Origin: Atribacteraceae bacterium
Lineage (GTDB): Bacteria > Atribacterota > Atribacteria > Atribacterales > Atribacteraceae
DNA length: 34,138 nucleotides
NCBI GenBank assembly: GCA_035477455.1
Contig: DATIKP010000019.1
Coordinates: 1-34,138, forward strand
Reading direction: 5' to 3'
The translations under genes and the position numbers were made by a program. This document shows, piece by piece, positions 33,942 to 34,138 of the stretch. The notes under the pieces are model-generated. The model had not been told where the DNA came from, did no database searches, and saw only the letters and a program-made list of their open reading frames with translations. Position 1 is the first letter of the stretch; each line of letters opens with the position of its first letter.

Positions 33942-34138
33942 TTACGTCAGGCAACGGCCCTTAGAGTAATTTTTACACTGATCACCCCCGATTACCTCCC
34001 CCACAAACCTCTCCACCAGCGCCGGGTCGAACTGAGTACCGGCACAGCGCCTGAGTTCACCCAGGGCCTCATCCGGGCGCAAGGTCTCCCGGTAGGGGCG
34101 GTGATTGGTCATGGCATCGTAAGCATCCACGATGGCGC
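33942..34138 (-). CDS. HD-GYP domain protein, C-terminal part, cut by the window edge
   Basis: The minus-strand frame enters from the right edge with AIVDAYDAMTNHRPYRETL, then DEALGELRRCAGTQFDP and ALVERF, the diagnostic end of the HD-GYP domain after the GYP motif. These domains hydrolyse c-di-GMP; the catalytic histidines lie beyond the edge. The tail after VIGGDQ is unusual. Proximity to bcsB, whose family is c-di-GMP-linked, makes a functional link plausible. The bcsB gene is downstream on the same strand after about 207 bases without a gene, in which I see no clear terminator or promoter. Confidence 0.85.
   Translation of the reverse strand, partial: AIVDAYDAMTNHRPYRETLRPDEALGELRRCAGTQFDPALVERFVGEVIGGDQCKNYSKGRCLT

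Noticed and set aside
1-34138. CRISPR array, rRNA genes, prophage or intact transposase
   Set aside because: No regularly spaced repeats, rRNA-like sequence, or transposase or phage domains were seen on either strand.

Overview
The window looks like a chromosomal segment of an anaerobic, peptide- and carbohydrate-using bacterium with mid-range GC and mostly ordinary bacterial signals: clear Shine-Dalgarno sites, sigma70-type promoters (several with an extended -10) and tRNA genes with encoded CCA. Family content (dipeptide ABC transporter, hexameric-type glutamate dehydrogenase, single-cluster ferredoxin, GH57 enzyme, BcsB, PAC2 and HD proteins) would suit a deep-branching diderm such as Atribacterota or a similar candidate phylum. 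That placement is inference; no rRNA or phylogenetic marker is present.

Layout. 1-2330 is an accessory patch: a decayed, frameshifted gene, then an MNT nucleotidyltransferase overlapping a HEPN protein that is fused in frame to a GC-rich SAM methyltransferase. 2331-3093 has no gene but many local hairpins and is a candidate structured RNA. 3094-5824 holds an ExoD-like membrane protein, a THUMP/RlmL-type RNA methyltransferase on the minus strand and a DUF1622 membrane protein. 5825-6513 is gene-poor and ends in the leader of a complete five-gene dipeptide/oligopeptide ABC transporter operon (6514-12007). A hairpin follows the binding-protein gene and a nested hairpin follows the last ATPase gene.

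12204-14969 pairs an ApgM-like protein (proposed homoserine kinase) with threonine synthase, followed by a DegT-type aminotransferase, a terminator, an HD hydrolase and a type II P-type Ca2+ ATPase whose last codons appear frameshifted. 19917-24868 carries an alpha/beta hydrolase, a PAC2 protein, the collapsed remains of treZ and a GH57/DUF3536 enzyme. 24869-25520 contains a palindromic MITE-like element and the long leader of glutamate dehydrogenase. A zincin-like protein, an HD protein, a ferredoxin and three tRNA genes (Glu, Thr, Lys) follow. The right end has a frameshifted GNAT gene, a secreted serine hydrolase, a truncated sugar isomerase, an orphan bcsB and the end of an HD-GYP protein.

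How it fits together: peptide import feeds amino acid catabolism through glutamate dehydrogenase and ferredoxin; the ApgM-like/ThrC pair would complete threonine synthesis; GH57 and the treZ relic point to alpha-glucan/trehalose metabolism; BcsB and HD-GYP suggest c-di-GMP-linked exopolysaccharide control. At least five gene remains (decayed gene at 290, treZ relic, ATPase C-terminus, GNAT, sugar isomerase) are broken, three of them by single-base shifts, two of these in or beside C or G runs, so real decay must be separated from assembly indels.
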